Counted from the stretch's first letter, positions 22,091-32,749 are shown. The stretch: DNA of 64,000 nucleotides from Undaria pinnatifida (GCA_012845835.1 JABAKD010000005.1:14347705-14411704); one strand, 5' to 3'. Notes: generated by a model from the sequence alone, not told the origin. Translations and numbers: made by a program.

Positions 22091-22110
22091 GGTTATGAGT
22101 CTCGTCTCGC
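22091..22110 (+). promoter_or_regulatory. Copia primer-binding site, half-tRNA type
   Basis: GGTTATGAG follows the LTR directly. Its complement CTCATAACC is the anticodon loop and 3' flank of eukaryotic initiator tRNA-Met. Drosophila copia is known to prime from an internally cut initiator tRNA-Met, with a primer site that also begins GGTTATG. No TGG start, as would pair with a tRNA CCA end, is present. The match is nine bases; beyond that it is weak. Confidence 0.65.
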
Positions 22111-22888
22111 TTCAACGCGTCAAGCAGCTGGCACATCAGTTCACGACCATCGTCACCACTACTGGAGCAGAGGGTTAAGAGATTTGCTGCTTCTGCTGGT
22201 TACTGGGGAGCTTCTCCATCAACTCGACGGGTACGACAAGAATTCAGCAACGAAGAAGTGTTTCGTTGAAAAGTGAGTGATGTACGGTTCGTTTGTGTAC
22301 CGCGTGCATCAAAGAGGGTCCTGCGAAAGCAACTGCTACTATTGTAGTCTAACTGCTGCAATACGACTAGTGACACCCACCAAGCACCGTAATACGACCG
22401 TGTCGTATCACCTTCGTCTAGTTTCACAGGCGATATCTCGATAAATCGAGCGAGACTGCTGTACGCCAAACTCAGCAACTCCATCTCACAACCCCAGCAC
22501 TGCTGTAGGTTAGGAGCTCTGCTGAAGCGAAATCCATACTCGCGGATAGTCAGCCTCAACTAAACTGGGCAACAGCAGCATAAAAGTCAAACACTCCCGA
22601 TACGCCTGACCGCTATCAGTTAAAGGAGCATTGTATTTCTCAATTTTTCAAGAGGGACAAAGCTGTCACCCACGGAAAATTATTTCTGGCCACCAGGTTC
22701 ATCATAGATCTGAGGACCCGAAAGGCTGTTCAATAAGGAACAAATTCGAATAGTTCCCCCGGTGCGAGAACAAATTGGAACAGTCACAGCAGAACATTTG
22801 CTGCTTTCACTCGGTACAACTACAGCAACCACTACAACCATTGGTAGTGTCATACAAGATCATTCGGCTACCAGTACATTCTGCCGTC
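22111..22888 (+). other. Copia untranslated leader
   Basis: Lies between the primer site and the first gag ATG. No plus frame has gag-like sequence here. The minus frame at 22,200-22,559 (119 codons) is a shadow. Confidence 0.7.
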
Positions 22889-23611
22889 ATGGAGGATTTC
22901 ACCAATAACAACAACAGCGGAAAGCTGGCAAACGCCATCAAAGGCCTTAAAAATTCGAGGACGCAAGTCTTGTGAATTCCGTGATTGGCACAAGAAGCTG
23001 GCCGTAATCTTGGGCGTGACGCGTCGCGACATCGCGCGCTTGATCAAGGGACAGACCCATCCATCGCAAGAACCTGCACTTTCAGGTGAAGCTAGGTAAA
23101 GACCAACAGCACTTGTTGTGGCCAAGCATGAATACACAACTGGTACGAGTAACAACGGCCAATAAGCTCTACAAGAGCTTGTCTCGAAGTACAACAAGGT
23201 CACTGACGAAGTGATCCGGGCGAAAATGGACAAGGTCGTCTACACCAACATGGAGCAAGGAGAAGATCCGGACCCCTACTTTATGGAAAAGACGCCCGCG
23301 CGCTCTGAGCTCCAGACGATGGGCGAGATACTTGCCGACCGCAGATTCAAGACATCTGTGTACAAGGATTCACGGCGGAGTACAAGGACATCAAAGTGAT
23401 GATGTCCCGAGACCCGACTTTTGACATTGACCAGATGCAGAGCACAATGCGTCATCTTTACCTCGATGACCTTTCCCGCAGCAATGGAGCCAAAGGCAAC
23501 ATCGCCGGCCGCGGCGTAGCTACGTCAGCTGGAACAAGGACCTGCCCTCACTGTTGGCAGGATGGCCATCTCACCCGCAACTGCTGGAAAAAGCGGGACG
23601 AAGACAAATAA
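22889..23611 (+). pseudogene. Copia gag, frameshifted
   Basis: Structural protein of the particle. The ATG at 22,889 starts MEDFTNNNNSGKLANAIKGL. The frame breaks near 22,955 and protein-like sequence continues in other frames (DWHKKLAVILGVTRRDIARL near 22,985). The end, in the same frame as the start, is open from about 23,373. It carries FDIDQMQSTMRHLYLDDL and a zinc knuckle CPHCWQDGHLTRNC, a C-x2-C-x4-H-x4-C pattern that binds nucleic acid. It stops at 23,609-23,611. The middle has several stops, so the copy is broken. Confidence 0.8.
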
Positions 23612-23754
23612 TCTGGCAGTGATGGAAACCACCGCGACAATTCACGGAAGAGCAAAAAATATTTTGGAAAGAAGGGCGAATCCAAACCAGGGTCCGAAGG
23701 TGAGCCGGACAGAAGTGGTGCTCGGTTCACAAAACCGCCACTCACAGCGACGAC

Positions 23755-24216
23755 ATGTGCTATGCACAGGGTGCACCACGACCGAAGCGTGGGGGTGCAA
23801 ACCTCGCCTCTGCTGCACCGTCTGCCAGTTCTCTTCCTACTAACGACGACGACGATGCACCACCCCTCATTTTTGATGATGATTTCGACAAGTTGTTCGC
23901 ATGTTCAGCACTGACGACATCAAGCGACAGAAGGACCTCAGGTTTCAACTCCAAAACATTCACCATGCTAGTGGACAGCGGAGCGTCAGCCCACTTTGTG
24001 GATGAAAATTTTATCCCAGGTCTACGGCAGCGCATAAGAGGTCTCAGAATAATGGACAAATCGAAGCTCATTGAGACTGCTGGCTACAAGAAAATCATCG
24101 CCACTGCAACAGGCACCATATGCGAACGAATCAACAATCTGTCGGGGGAGCCTATGCCTGTGTGCGTTTTTGCGTACCTCGTACGCGGAATGGGACGTCA
24201 CCCGTTTCCTCGGTAA
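23755..24216 (+). pseudogene. Copia aspartyl protease domain
   Basis: Cuts the polyprotein. The frame contains an acidic lead-in (DDDDAPPLIFDDDFDKLF), then the active site MLVDSGASAHFVDE (D-S-G-A at 23,974-23,985). Downstream come LRIMDKSKLIETAGYKKIIA and ATGTICERI, as in copia proteases. The frame is lost near 24,180, and the chain continues in the frame of 24,120-25,187. The catalytic residues are intact, but the link to gag and integrase is broken. Confidence 0.85.
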
Positions 24217-24218
24217 CA

Positions 24219-25375
24219 AGAATGAAAATGGGGGTAATCACCATCCTTCGAGCAGGAAACCCCCAAATCTATTTCAACAAGAAGACTTCTCCTCGGTTGA
24301 ATCAGCACGGAAAGCATGCGGGTATGTGCTCGTTTGACCTGTCACTGCCCGCAGTTGACGGCGAAACCTTTGCCAAGACAGCTATGTCGGGCGTGACCAA
24401 AACATTAACACCTGGTGTGGCTCTCGCCGCACATGTAAGCGCTGACACCTGGCACAAGGGACACATAAACCCCGCCAGAATGGAGCTCCTTCGAAAGACG
24501 GAAGGCAACGGTGTTGAATACACAGGCACTGTGTCTGGCTGTTACATCTGCGCAGTGGGCGAGAGCACTCGAAAGACTCACCCGAAAAAGACAAAGCACA
24601 AGATCGACGGACCAATGGAACTAGTATACACAGATCTTATCGGGCCCATTACGACAGCAGCCCGAGGAGGATATAAGAACGTCAGCAAGTTCACTGACGA
24701 CTTTTCCAGGATGAACGAGTTTATTCTCCTAAAATCCAAAACGGAGGCAGTCGACACGATTCACCTCTATAACATGACAGTTGCAGTCCCACTGGGGCTA
24801 CGTATCCAAAAATTGAGGTGCGACAAGAGAGGCGAGTACATCTCAAAAGAGTTCAAGACTCTCTGCGTCAACACTGGCCTCAGCATGGAATACACCGCGA
24901 CAGCTACGCCACAACAGAACGGGGTATCAGAGCGCGTCGGAAGCACACTTGCGGCTACGGTGTGGTGTCTTCTTGAGGACGGCAACTTTCCCCCAAACAT
25001 GCGGGGAGAACTGTTTTTCACAGCAGTCTATCTAACTAATAGGGAACCTCACGCGACATTGGCAGGAAGAACACCTTTCTTCAAGATGCACGATAAGAAG
25101 GCAGATCTATCAGCTTTGCGTGCTATCGGGTCAAGGGCATTCGTACATATCGACACTCACACACTAAAGCTCGGCGGTGAGGCTTGAAAAGGCAAGCTCT
25201 GCAGGTTCAGTCAGGACAGCAGAGCGTATCGCATCTGAAACCCTGTGAAAGGAACTGTGGTCGAAAATCGCTACGTCACTTTTTTGGAGACACCACCATA
25301 CTCGATGCCATCTGCGGGAATTAGTTTCCCGATCGATGAAATTTACGAGAACGACGTCATCGATTTACCTCCTTC
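24219..25375 (+). pseudogene. Copia integrase
   Basis: Inserts cDNA into the genome. The GAG-pre-integrase zinc region begins WHKGHINPARMELLRK and ends CYIC; family members have about two more residues between the two histidines, so a small deletion is likely. The core has all three catalytic residues: D in VYTDLIGP (24,632-24,634), D in RCDKRGEY (24,822-24,824) and E in GVSERVGSTL (24,930-24,932), giving D-x35-E. TGA at 25,185-25,187 interrupts it after KLGGEA. The frame resumes as KGKLCRFSQDSRAYRI, meets another TGA near 25,236, and continues with VENRYVTFLETPPYS. The catalytic core is therefore complete but the protein is cut short. Confidence 0.88.
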
Positions 25376-25501
25376 TTAGACCTCACTATTTTTTACACAC
25401 AAAAGAAGGCCATCCTCACCGAACTTCACCGTTTTCGACAAAGGATTAGGGGAATGCTACAATACAACGCTGACCGCAAAAAGCAGCGCCTCCGGAGCAG
25501 T

Positions 25502-25621
25502 AAAAGGCGTTATCCCCGGAGGGGGAAAAGGCGTCATCCCTGGAGGAGGAAAAGGCATCATCCCTGGAGGAGGAAAAGGCATCATCCCTGGAAGAAGAGC
25601 AGGCATCCTCTCCGGAGGAAG
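25502..25621 (+). repeat. 24-bp minisatellite coding KASSLEEE
   Basis: Five 24-bp units start at 25,502, 25,526, 25,550, 25,574 and 25,598. In the frame that joins the flanking polyprotein the middle units read KASSLEEE, with variants SPEGE and QASSPEEE at the ends. The array sits in the linker between integrase and RT, a region that varies in length between copia elements. An open frame in another register (25,454-26,212) reads the same array as arginine/histidine-rich. Confidence 0.85.
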
Positions 25622-25679
25622 AACCATCACAAGATCCAGAAGCCGCATCAGAGATCGGGCCTGCTGAAGAACCAGTTTG

Positions 25680-27178
25680 TACAACCTAGGGTGACGCGTG
25701 CATCCACGCGATCTAATCCCAACATGGACGATACCTACGACAGCTCAATTACGCCTAGCCTACTGCTCTACCTGACAAAAAGAGAGCCAAGGATCAAGAT
25801 TATGGACATGCACGAGGATTCTACCCACATCGATGGAGAACCTTTTGTGTCATACAAGGCCTTTACCTACGCTACTTCCAACGTGCATGACAAGCGGTTC
25901 TCGGAGGAGGAAAAGCGGGTGGTTCAAACCCCTCGCACACACACTGATGCCATCAACTCACCGGAGCATAACGAGTGGAAAATCGCCATCGACAAAGAAA
26001 TGGACAGTCTCAAGGACCACGACGTCTACGACCTGGTTCCTATCACTAGTGTGCCGCACGACAACAAGATCAAAGGATCATGCTTCGTTTTCAAGCAAAA
26101 AACGGACGGCAGGTTCAAGGCTCGGCTTGTCGTTCAAGGATACGTCCAAGAACCAGGTATTGCTACGGAACGTCGTACGCACCGGTATGCCGAATCGGCA
26201 GCATTCGCATGATCCTAGCAATCGCATGCGAACACGGATGGCCAGTGTGGCAGTTGGACGGACCAGTCGCCCTTCTGCAATCGAAAATCGAAGGCCGCGA
26301 CGTGTATGTCAAGATGGCCCCGGGGCAAGAGGTCAAGGACCTCAAGACTGGCGAACCTATGGTCTACAAGCTCAAACGCAGCCTATGCGGTTTGGCGCAG
26401 TCACCCGTTCTTTGGTATGATATCATTAACGCGGCGATGCTGACCGTCGGTTTAACGCCTACGCTATTTGACCCCTGCGTAAAAACGTATGAGGTAGGAG
26501 ACATCCTAGTCATCCTCTCTCTTTGCGTGGATGACATACTCATCATCGGCAATGACGAGAAAATTGTCAAACAACTGAAGAAGGCTTTGACGAATCGGTT
26601 TGCAGTGACCGACATGGGCGAAGTCAGTCTCATTCTCTGGATGAAAGTCACCCGACACTACAGACAGGGCACGCTATCCATTTGTCAAGTAGACTACGTC
26701 AACAGCATCCTGGAGAGGTTTGGAATGAAGGACTGCAACCCGGTCCATTCGCCGGGATATGGGTCTGAAATTTCCAACGAGCAACCGGAAAGCTCTTTGC
26801 TGGATACAACCGGGACGAAGCTATACCAGGCAATGGTTGGATCGATGCTCTACGTCACCCAATGCACGCGCTATGAAATGAGCTACGCTGTAAACCAGCA
26901 TGCACGAGCATGCAGCAAGCCAGCACAAGCACACATGACTGCGCCCAAGCACGCACTAAGGTACCTCAAGGGACACCCGGACTTGCCAATCACCTACAAG
27001 CGAGGACAGTTTCGAATGCAAGGATTCTCCGACGCCAGCTTTGCAAGCAACCCCGACCCTCGCAAATCGACGGCAGGATTCCTTTTCTTCTTGTGCGGAG
27101 GACCTGTAAGCTTTGGAGCGAAGACGCAGTCGCTCACTGCGCAATCCACGGTGGAGGCCGAACTAACGGCCATCAGCT
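25680..27178 (+). pseudogene. Copia reverse transcriptase and RNase H N-part
   Basis: Makes cDNA. The entry is INSPEHNEWKIAIDKEMDSL and KGSCFVFKQKTDGRFKARLV, in one frame to about 26,160. A one-base loss near 26,161 moves the chain to the frame of 26,080-27,228. There YGTSYAPVCRIGSIRMILAI, WQLDGPVALLQ (catalytic D at 26,257-26,259), KRSLCGLAQSPVLWY and LCVDDILIIGND follow. The usual Y-V-D-D is C-V-D-D (26,524-26,535), and the region after the first D is altered from the usual TAFL. The RNase H part reads FSDASFASNPDPRKSTAGFL and AQSTVEAELTAIS. Confidence 0.92.
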
Positions 27179-27478
27179 GCACCTCAAAGAGGCGGTGCAC
27201 CTGTCTAACTTGCAGAACTGCACTTTGAGAACTTCAGCAACGTGCCGATCAGCAGCGACAACACCGGCGAACTAACGGTCGCTACAAATTCGACATACTC
27301 ATCCAGGACGAAGCACATCGCACTCCGATTCTTCTTCATCAGACAACTCATCACGGAAGGAAGAGTCACTCTCAAATTTGTGCCGACTGGCCGAATGCTG
27401 GCGTACTGTGCGACGAAACACCTCGCCAAAAACCAGTTCAAGAGCATTCTTCGGCAAATCAAGGAATTTTCTGGATGA
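27179..27478 (+). pseudogene. Copia RNase H C-terminus
   Basis: After AELTAIS the frame shifts; EAVHLSNLQN appears in another register. The final part, 27,242-27,478, reads ISSDNTGELTVATN, YSSRTKHIALRF, GRVTLKFVPTGRMLAYCATK, then ends KNQFKSILRQIKEFSG and TGA. This is the standard C-terminus of copia RNase H. Where family members have an aspartate in MLAD the copy has tyrosine. Confidence 0.88.
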
Positions 27479-28423
27479 TCGGAGAGAAGGTTTCCTAACT
27501 TTCTAAGAAGGAACATGACTCCACAACAGCAGCTTATCCTGCTCAACAACTACAGCTCGTCAACTCCACGAGGCACAAAGGATTCTACCTACCTCTTCTC
27601 CAACTTCAAGATAAAGTTAAGCCTCAAGTCCCAAGCGAGGGACAACCGACCAAGCACATCTAACTAACGTCTACACCAACAAGGTCAAGCCACTGGAAGC
27701 GTGAAATGCGTCATCTCTTTACCAAAGCTGTACGTAGAGTGTCGCATGTTCTCTTTGTACGGGGCGAGCAGAGACAAAAATCGGTGTTGTGCATGGTTTG
27801 GAGAATGCGAAATATCGCAATCAATCCCAAATATGAGTACAAGTGTAATAGGTATTTCGACTGGACAGTTGAAGCTTACATATTTGACTACACCATCTGC
27901 AGTACTTCAAGATATATACGACGGAAAAAAACCTGCCACCTGGACAAGTACACCCGGAAGGTTACGATACACGAGAGGTGATGTCTCTCTAGAATAAGTG
28001 GTCTTTATTCAGCTCGCTGTAAATCGCTGGCGGTGCCCCTTCGTTCCTTTGTTTGAGGGCGGCAGGAACACTGGTAGGCTGTTCACTCCTATGATTGTTT
28101 GCGGAATGATGAACACATTCACTGTTTTGGACTACTACGAACTTCTTCTATTCTTTGGTTGATTAAACGATTGAAATACAGTTCACGTGTGATGATTCTA
28201 GCATTGTGAGCTAGTAAGTTCGCTTGCATAAATATGCAAAGGCACGTATAGTGTCAGAGCAGAATTTTCGTGTCCGCTTTTTTTGTGTTCACCTTTCGGG
28301 CATTTTAGAAAGATGAGTTTGCTCCACGTAAAACATTTTTCCCAACATTTATCATTGTTGCTGCATGCATTTTTGTTATGGAGTTCTTCAGCATGTGACG
28401 CAGAGTGAGAAAGTATTAACTTA
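27479..28423 (+). other. Copia 3' untranslated region
   Basis: From the polyprotein stop to the polypurine tract. Two overlapping frames near 27,700-27,997 have no recognisable motif. An extra gene is not supported. Confidence 0.6.
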
Positions 28424-28434
28424 ACGGGAGGAGG
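28424..28434 (+). promoter_or_regulatory. Copia polypurine tract
   Basis: ACGGGAGGAGG directly abuts the TATTACAG start of the 3' LTR, confirming that the LTR begins with TATT. Confidence 0.85.
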
Positions 28435-28723
28435 TATTACAGATTCTACTTGTCAGTAATCATCAAGTCGTTACTTGATAAACACTTAAACGTCATCTAG
28501 TATGCATTGCGAATTGTCCGTACAACAGACAGTTATGATAAGCCTGTTAGTTGTCTTTTATCGATGCGGTACGTAGCAAGCACAAATCTCAGCAGCAATA
28601 TCTTGGATACATGGTACACAGCAGCATGCTGGTCAGTCATATTCAAAAGCTGGTACATGTAGTATGTACAAGCAATGCGGTTTAAAAAAAAAATGCGGCG
28701 GAATAACGTACGTGATCTGTATA
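28435..28723 (+). repeat. Copia 3' LTR, left part
   Basis: Aligns with 21,272 onward to the GATCTGTATA segment. The first dozen bases differ most (TATTACAGATTC against TATTAAAAATGC). Interrupted after 28,723 by the nested insertion. Confidence 0.92.
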
Positions 28724-29699
28724 TGCATATGTACCATTTTGCTTTTTTTGCCTAGTCCGTCCCATTTTCTCCGCCGGCGCAGAGTTTTTTTGTGTGCTTT
28801 CTTCTGCAATGCGATCAGACTACCCGTCTGTATATTATCAGCCGTGTGCCGGGCTCATGGGACGTCCGTGGCGCGAGCTATGGCCGCGGAAAGCCGCCGA
28901 GACTGGCTCTATTTTGCGGGGTATGAGACGCTTCTGTCCCCGGGCAACCACACACTAGAGGTATTTAAGCCTCGAGGTTAGGTCTTAAGTACTTCCAACT
29001 GGAATAGCTAGGCCATTCGATACTTCCACCTTAAACGCATAAAAATAACACCATATGTCAAAACTCGAAATAGTGGTCTCTTTCAGTACGCATAAAAAGA
29101 AAAGCCGAGGAAAGATCAAACTACTTGAAAATAGACTATGATATTTCTGCACTAATCCAGACGGAGATGGCAAGACGAGGATTTATGTCATGAGTCAGCA
29201 CATGAGTGGATGGAAACTTCGAGAAAGACCCTCCCCTGCCCATGCTGTGCGAGTTTGAACAAACGGCCAAAACAAATAACTGGTGCCTGGCAAAAACATT
29301 GAGTGCTTCGTACTCCATACTCGCTTCATATGTAGGATACCTCGCAGGCGTTTGCCGCCTTCGGTGTGCCTCAGTGTGGCAGTCAGTACAGCAGCACAGC
29401 AGGACTGGCCCTCAACCCGGTTCAATATCCACCCTCGAAATGTAGGCATCCGCGGGAAAGAGGCAACAGGGTTGTAAACTGCAGCAGCAGCTCCGGCCAT
29501 GCGCTACGTCGGGCACAAAAAACAAACAAAAAAAATGTGTCATCGAAAAATGACAGCCTCTCAGGACGAGAGAGCAGGAGCACGAGCGCGCGACGAACTA
29601 TGTCAGAGTCCCAGTTCTCTGACCGCAGAGAACGCCAGGGTAGGAGGAGTCTCGCGGGCGTTTTCCACCGGCTAGTTGTGCTGTAGTTGGGTGGGCTGT

Positions 29700-29770
29700 T
29701 GGGGTGCTGGTTGTCTGTGTGTTGTGCTGTGTTGTTTTGTTTTGTGGTGTGTTGTGTTGTGTGTGCGCTC
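29700..29770. repeat. GT-rich simple repeat
   Basis: GTTGTGCTGTGTTGTTTTG-type low-complexity sequence inside the insertion. The minus-strand frames here are its shadow. Confidence 0.7.
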
Positions 29771-30055
29771 GATCCTCGTGAATGAACAAGGACTCCTATT
29801 CAAGTAACAGTACGTAGAGGCATGCCGCTCCACGAGAGTGGGTCGCCTCTGACCACCGCCAACGTTTCTGATGGTGTTGTACACGCAGGTTGATTAACCC
29901 GGGTTGGGGATACACCAAGCGGCTTGCTAGGTTGAGCGTTGCAATTACTGCGTGGGTGTTGTGCTGTGCTGCTGCTGCAGAGTGTCTGATGTTTCCTCGA
30001 GCTTTTGTCGTCTGAAATGCTGTTGTTTGCTGGAAAATACTCGGAAAATCGCTTC

Positions 30056-30095
30056 AAATATGCACTTGGGCCAAAATGTGCCCAAGTGCATATTT
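30056..30095. repeat. Perfect 16-bp hairpin
   Basis: AAATATGCACTTGGGC (30,056-30,071) and its exact reverse complement (30,080-30,095) are separated by the 8-base loop CAAAATGT. It lies inside the nested insertion. Confidence 0.9.
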
Positions 30096-30871
30096 TGGGA
30101 AAATCCACATCTCACCGTGGTCTGCCGTGGTCGTTAGGTCGATAAAATAGACCTATTTTTTAGACATTTAAAACACGATAGGGCTTAATTTGGTTTAGAG
30201 CCAAAAATATAGGCATATCGTCAGGCTTAAATACGTCTACTACACACACGGTGGAACTTTAGTCCTCGCACGTACATCGGGGTGGCATCAAAATGTATTT
30301 GCGAGAGAATTTTCCCGCACTGCTAGACGCGGGCGCGGTGTATATGTACCCGCTGCAACGACGTGAACTATGTCATTACTGTGAGTTCTCCCTCACAATT
30401 CACACGGTGGTTACCATACAGCAGTAGCGAAACCTGTATAAAGAGATATAAAGTAGCAACACAACTCAAGCAAAAGTAACGATGTGCACACAACAGACCA
30501 TATCGGCAACAAACATCGGTATAAACTGTTTAACTGTTTAAGCGCGCGGGGAAAAATACTGGACACAGAAAACAAACAACAAATTGACACCAATGATTCC
30601 TCTAACAGCAGCGACAGCAGTACAAACGTAGAATTAATTGCTGCCACGCAGTTATACGGAGTGGACTTTCGAATAACTTATCACACCGAGCCTCAGCAAT
30701 ATCCCAACCCTCCTCCTCCAAATGTCTGTGATATCTTATATTATCCACATTCTTTCCACTACGCATCCCTCCGATATACACCTTCTGCATAAATACTTCA
30801 TCATCAGTTGTAGTCATTCGACTTGCGTCGCCCCCGGGAGGCACGTGTCCACCTCCCGAAGGGGAACCTTG

Positions 30872-31400
30872 TAGTACGTACGAGCATTACGGTGCCATCA
30901 AATAAATGCGGTGGAACAACGTATCTGGTAGCAACATATATGATTTTAGGTTGACTACTGTCGGGACGTTGACGTAGCTAAGCTCCCTGAAGCAAACCTC
31001 AGGGAACGTTGCCATAGGTACGGTAGACCACAAGCAAGCCTGTGGAAACGTTGCTGTAGGTGGATCAGACAACTATCTGTAGAGTACATCTGCCCGTAGA
31101 ATAAGGCGTTGTGCCGTCTCGATCAGGTGATGATCAGGGCCCCCTCGATCACTCCTCTTTGCTCACCGTCAGCTCTCATCTGCCGAGCAACTAAATCATC
31201 AATCAACATACCGGCCCGGGGTCGCCAACCATCTTGTCTTCTTTGAAGCTCTCCAACAGGCACACTTAAGCGTGAGCTTGCGTTAGCCTCTACAATACAA
31301 ATAGGCTGTGTCTTGATCGGGTCATCCGCAAGCGAGCTTATGTAAGCGTATACCAGCTACGGTCTGACACACGCTACGCAGCGCCAACTAAGATTCAATA
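30872..31400 (+). repeat. Copia 3' LTR, right part
   Basis: Continues the LTR from TAGTACGTACGAGC to AAGATTCAATA. One 3-bp deletion (CAACAACAGG to CAACAGG) and about a dozen substitutions separate it from the 5' LTR. It ends at the AGCGA duplication (31,401-31,405). Confidence 0.93.
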
Positions 31401-31405
31401 AGCGA

Positions 31406-31919
31406 TGCCGATGCAGTGACGCGCTGGTAAACACCGCCGTCACACAATACTTCCGGGACAGTTCCCTGAAAATGAAATTCCCAAAATGGTAATGATGTTG
31501 AATATATCCGCAGGAAAGTGTTATATACCCCCAATATGCCTCCATGAACATCTCCTCGCCCGTATTACATAGAGAAGGTTTCGAGAAAAAGGGTGGAGGG
31601 GGGGTGGTGGATGTTAGAGCTGTATGCAAAAAGGTCTGAGGTATTATACAAAAACAGTTAGCAGCGCGGGGGGGGCGTGGGGGGGCGATGAAAAGATACC
31701 TGGCAAACAATGCTATAACAAAGACAACAGCGGAACAGCCACTGAATAGAGAGGAGGAGGGGGTCAAAGAAAGTGGATAGGGGTAGAATAAGGGTAGGGA
31801 TAAAGTGGATATACCGGGGTGCAGCGATGGACGTGGGGCAATAACATAACGGTAGAGCCGCATGCATATGCAACACGGCGGTGCTGGAGGGAGAACCTGG
31901 GAGTTCACCTGATCAGGGG

Positions 31920-31920
<1 letters not shown>
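31406..31920. other. No recognised feature
   Basis: Post-insertion flank of the copia element. Minus frames to 206 codons (31,357-31,977) run through the G/C homopolymer and part of the LTR and are not credible. Confidence 0.5.

Positions 31921-31952
<32 letters not shown>
31921..31952. repeat. G32 homopolymer
   Basis: An unbroken run of 32 G. It can in principle form G-quadruplexes, and its length in an assembly is unreliable. Confidence 0.9.
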
Positions 31953-31955
<3 letters not shown>

Positions 31956-31984
31956 ACAGCGGCCATGAAGTACACACCTAGCGG

Positions 31985-32500
31985 GTGGGGCGGGGTGCGC
32001 TAGTTTCACGCAAGGCGGTGGTCGTATGAACAATGAACCTCGCATCCATACAATTCCGGGACGGAGCACGTCGGGTTTACACCAACTAAGGAGACATTGT
32101 TTGCACCATGCATGAAGCGCGGTAAGGTGTTCCGTGGGTCCTGTGAAGGGTGAGCTGCACCCTGTACAAATAACCAACTGTCAGGCGACCTTTGGCACGT
32201 ACTTGGTTGATTATGGACGTCGGCGTATATTGTATTGTTTTCTTTTCTGGCGCGACCACTTCCAGGGACACGAAAGAATGCACTACGTAACTCCCTGTGT
32301 GACTTACCATGCACACATTAAGTGATACCATCTCCGTGCACAAAGTTTAGGATATCAAGTCCGCACGATTTTATCAAATTCGACCCCCGTCATCCGTACA
32401 GCCAAAACCAAGCCAGAATCTAAACAGATTGTTTTCTAGCTCACGCAATAGTTTGTCGCGTTCTACGACGTCGTTGTCATTCGAAGACAACACGTAGATG
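31985..32500 (+). repeat. R6 repeat, copy 1
   Basis: Aligns with 32,750-33,250: GGTGGTCGTATG or GTGGTCGTATGG, CCTCGCATCC, CGGGACGGAG or CGGCACGGAG, GTCGGGTTT, and at the end CTAGCTCACGCA followed by a CGTCGTTGTC segment. The offset is about 760 bp. Confidence 0.65.
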
Positions 32501-32749
32501 CCGAGGGAAGGTTAAGGGCGGCAACAGACCACGGGGGGCGGGGCGGTACGCCAGATTATCGACGGCATGGGACTGATACAGTACCAGCATGAATACAGCT
32601 AACCCTAACCCTGAGCGAACAAGTTTCGACCATTGAGGATTGAAGTCATTTAACCAACCATGTGATGACGGGGGTCAGAGTGCAGATCAAAGGAAACACA
32701 TAGCAGTTGGGGGTATTGGCGACGTAGGCAAGTGCATCGTGGAGTGGTT
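32501..32749. other. Spacer with short telomere-like tract
   Basis: CTAACCCTAACCCTGAG lies at about 32,599-32,615. No gene is seen. Confidence 0.55.

Larger units (their letters stand above)
28724..30871. mobile_element. 2,148-bp insertion in the copia 3' LTR
   Basis: The 5' LTR shows the empty site CTGTATAGTACG. Here it reads CTGTATA, insert, TAGTACG, so either a TA target duplication was made (insert 28,724-30,871) or the insert entered between A and T without duplication (28,722-30,871). No terminal inverted repeat is seen. Near the right end a 7-bp stem (30,835-30,841 with 30,852-30,858, loop 10) stops 13 bases before the junction, a geometry like Helitron 3' ends. However, the end CCTTG and the start TATG or TGCA do not match the usual CTRR and TC. 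Longest frames (28,664-28,981; 29,366-29,686) show no transposase or Rep/helicase motif, so it is non-autonomous. Confidence 0.85.
21272..31400 (+). mobile_element. Ty1/copia LTR retrotransposon with nested insertion
   Basis: A complete but disabled element, about 7.98 kb without the nested insertion. Target duplications AGCGA lie at 21,267-21,271 and 31,401-31,405. The order is LTR, primer site, gag, protease, integrase, RT, RNase H, polypurine tract, LTR. Integrase before RT defines Ty1/copia. By eye the two LTRs differ at roughly 20-25 of about 816 aligned positions plus a few indels, so insertion is fairly recent. The coding region has at least four frame changes and two in-frame stops, so it cannot make its own proteins as written. 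Confidence 0.95.

Noticed and set aside
25454-26212. Start of a separate basic protein at 25,454
   Set aside because: The arginine/histidine-rich beginning is an out-of-register reading of the KASSLEEE satellite. Only the later part (from about 25,680) is copia RT.
28724-30871. Canonical Helitron
   Set aside because: The hairpin position fits, but the 5' end is not TC, the 3' end CCTTG is not CTRR, and no Rep/helicase coding is present. Kept only as a hypothesis in the findings.
31357-31977. 206-codon minus-strand open frame
   Set aside because: It runs through the G32 homopolymer (as polyproline), unique sequence and part of the copia LTR. No motif, and it depends on homopolymer length.
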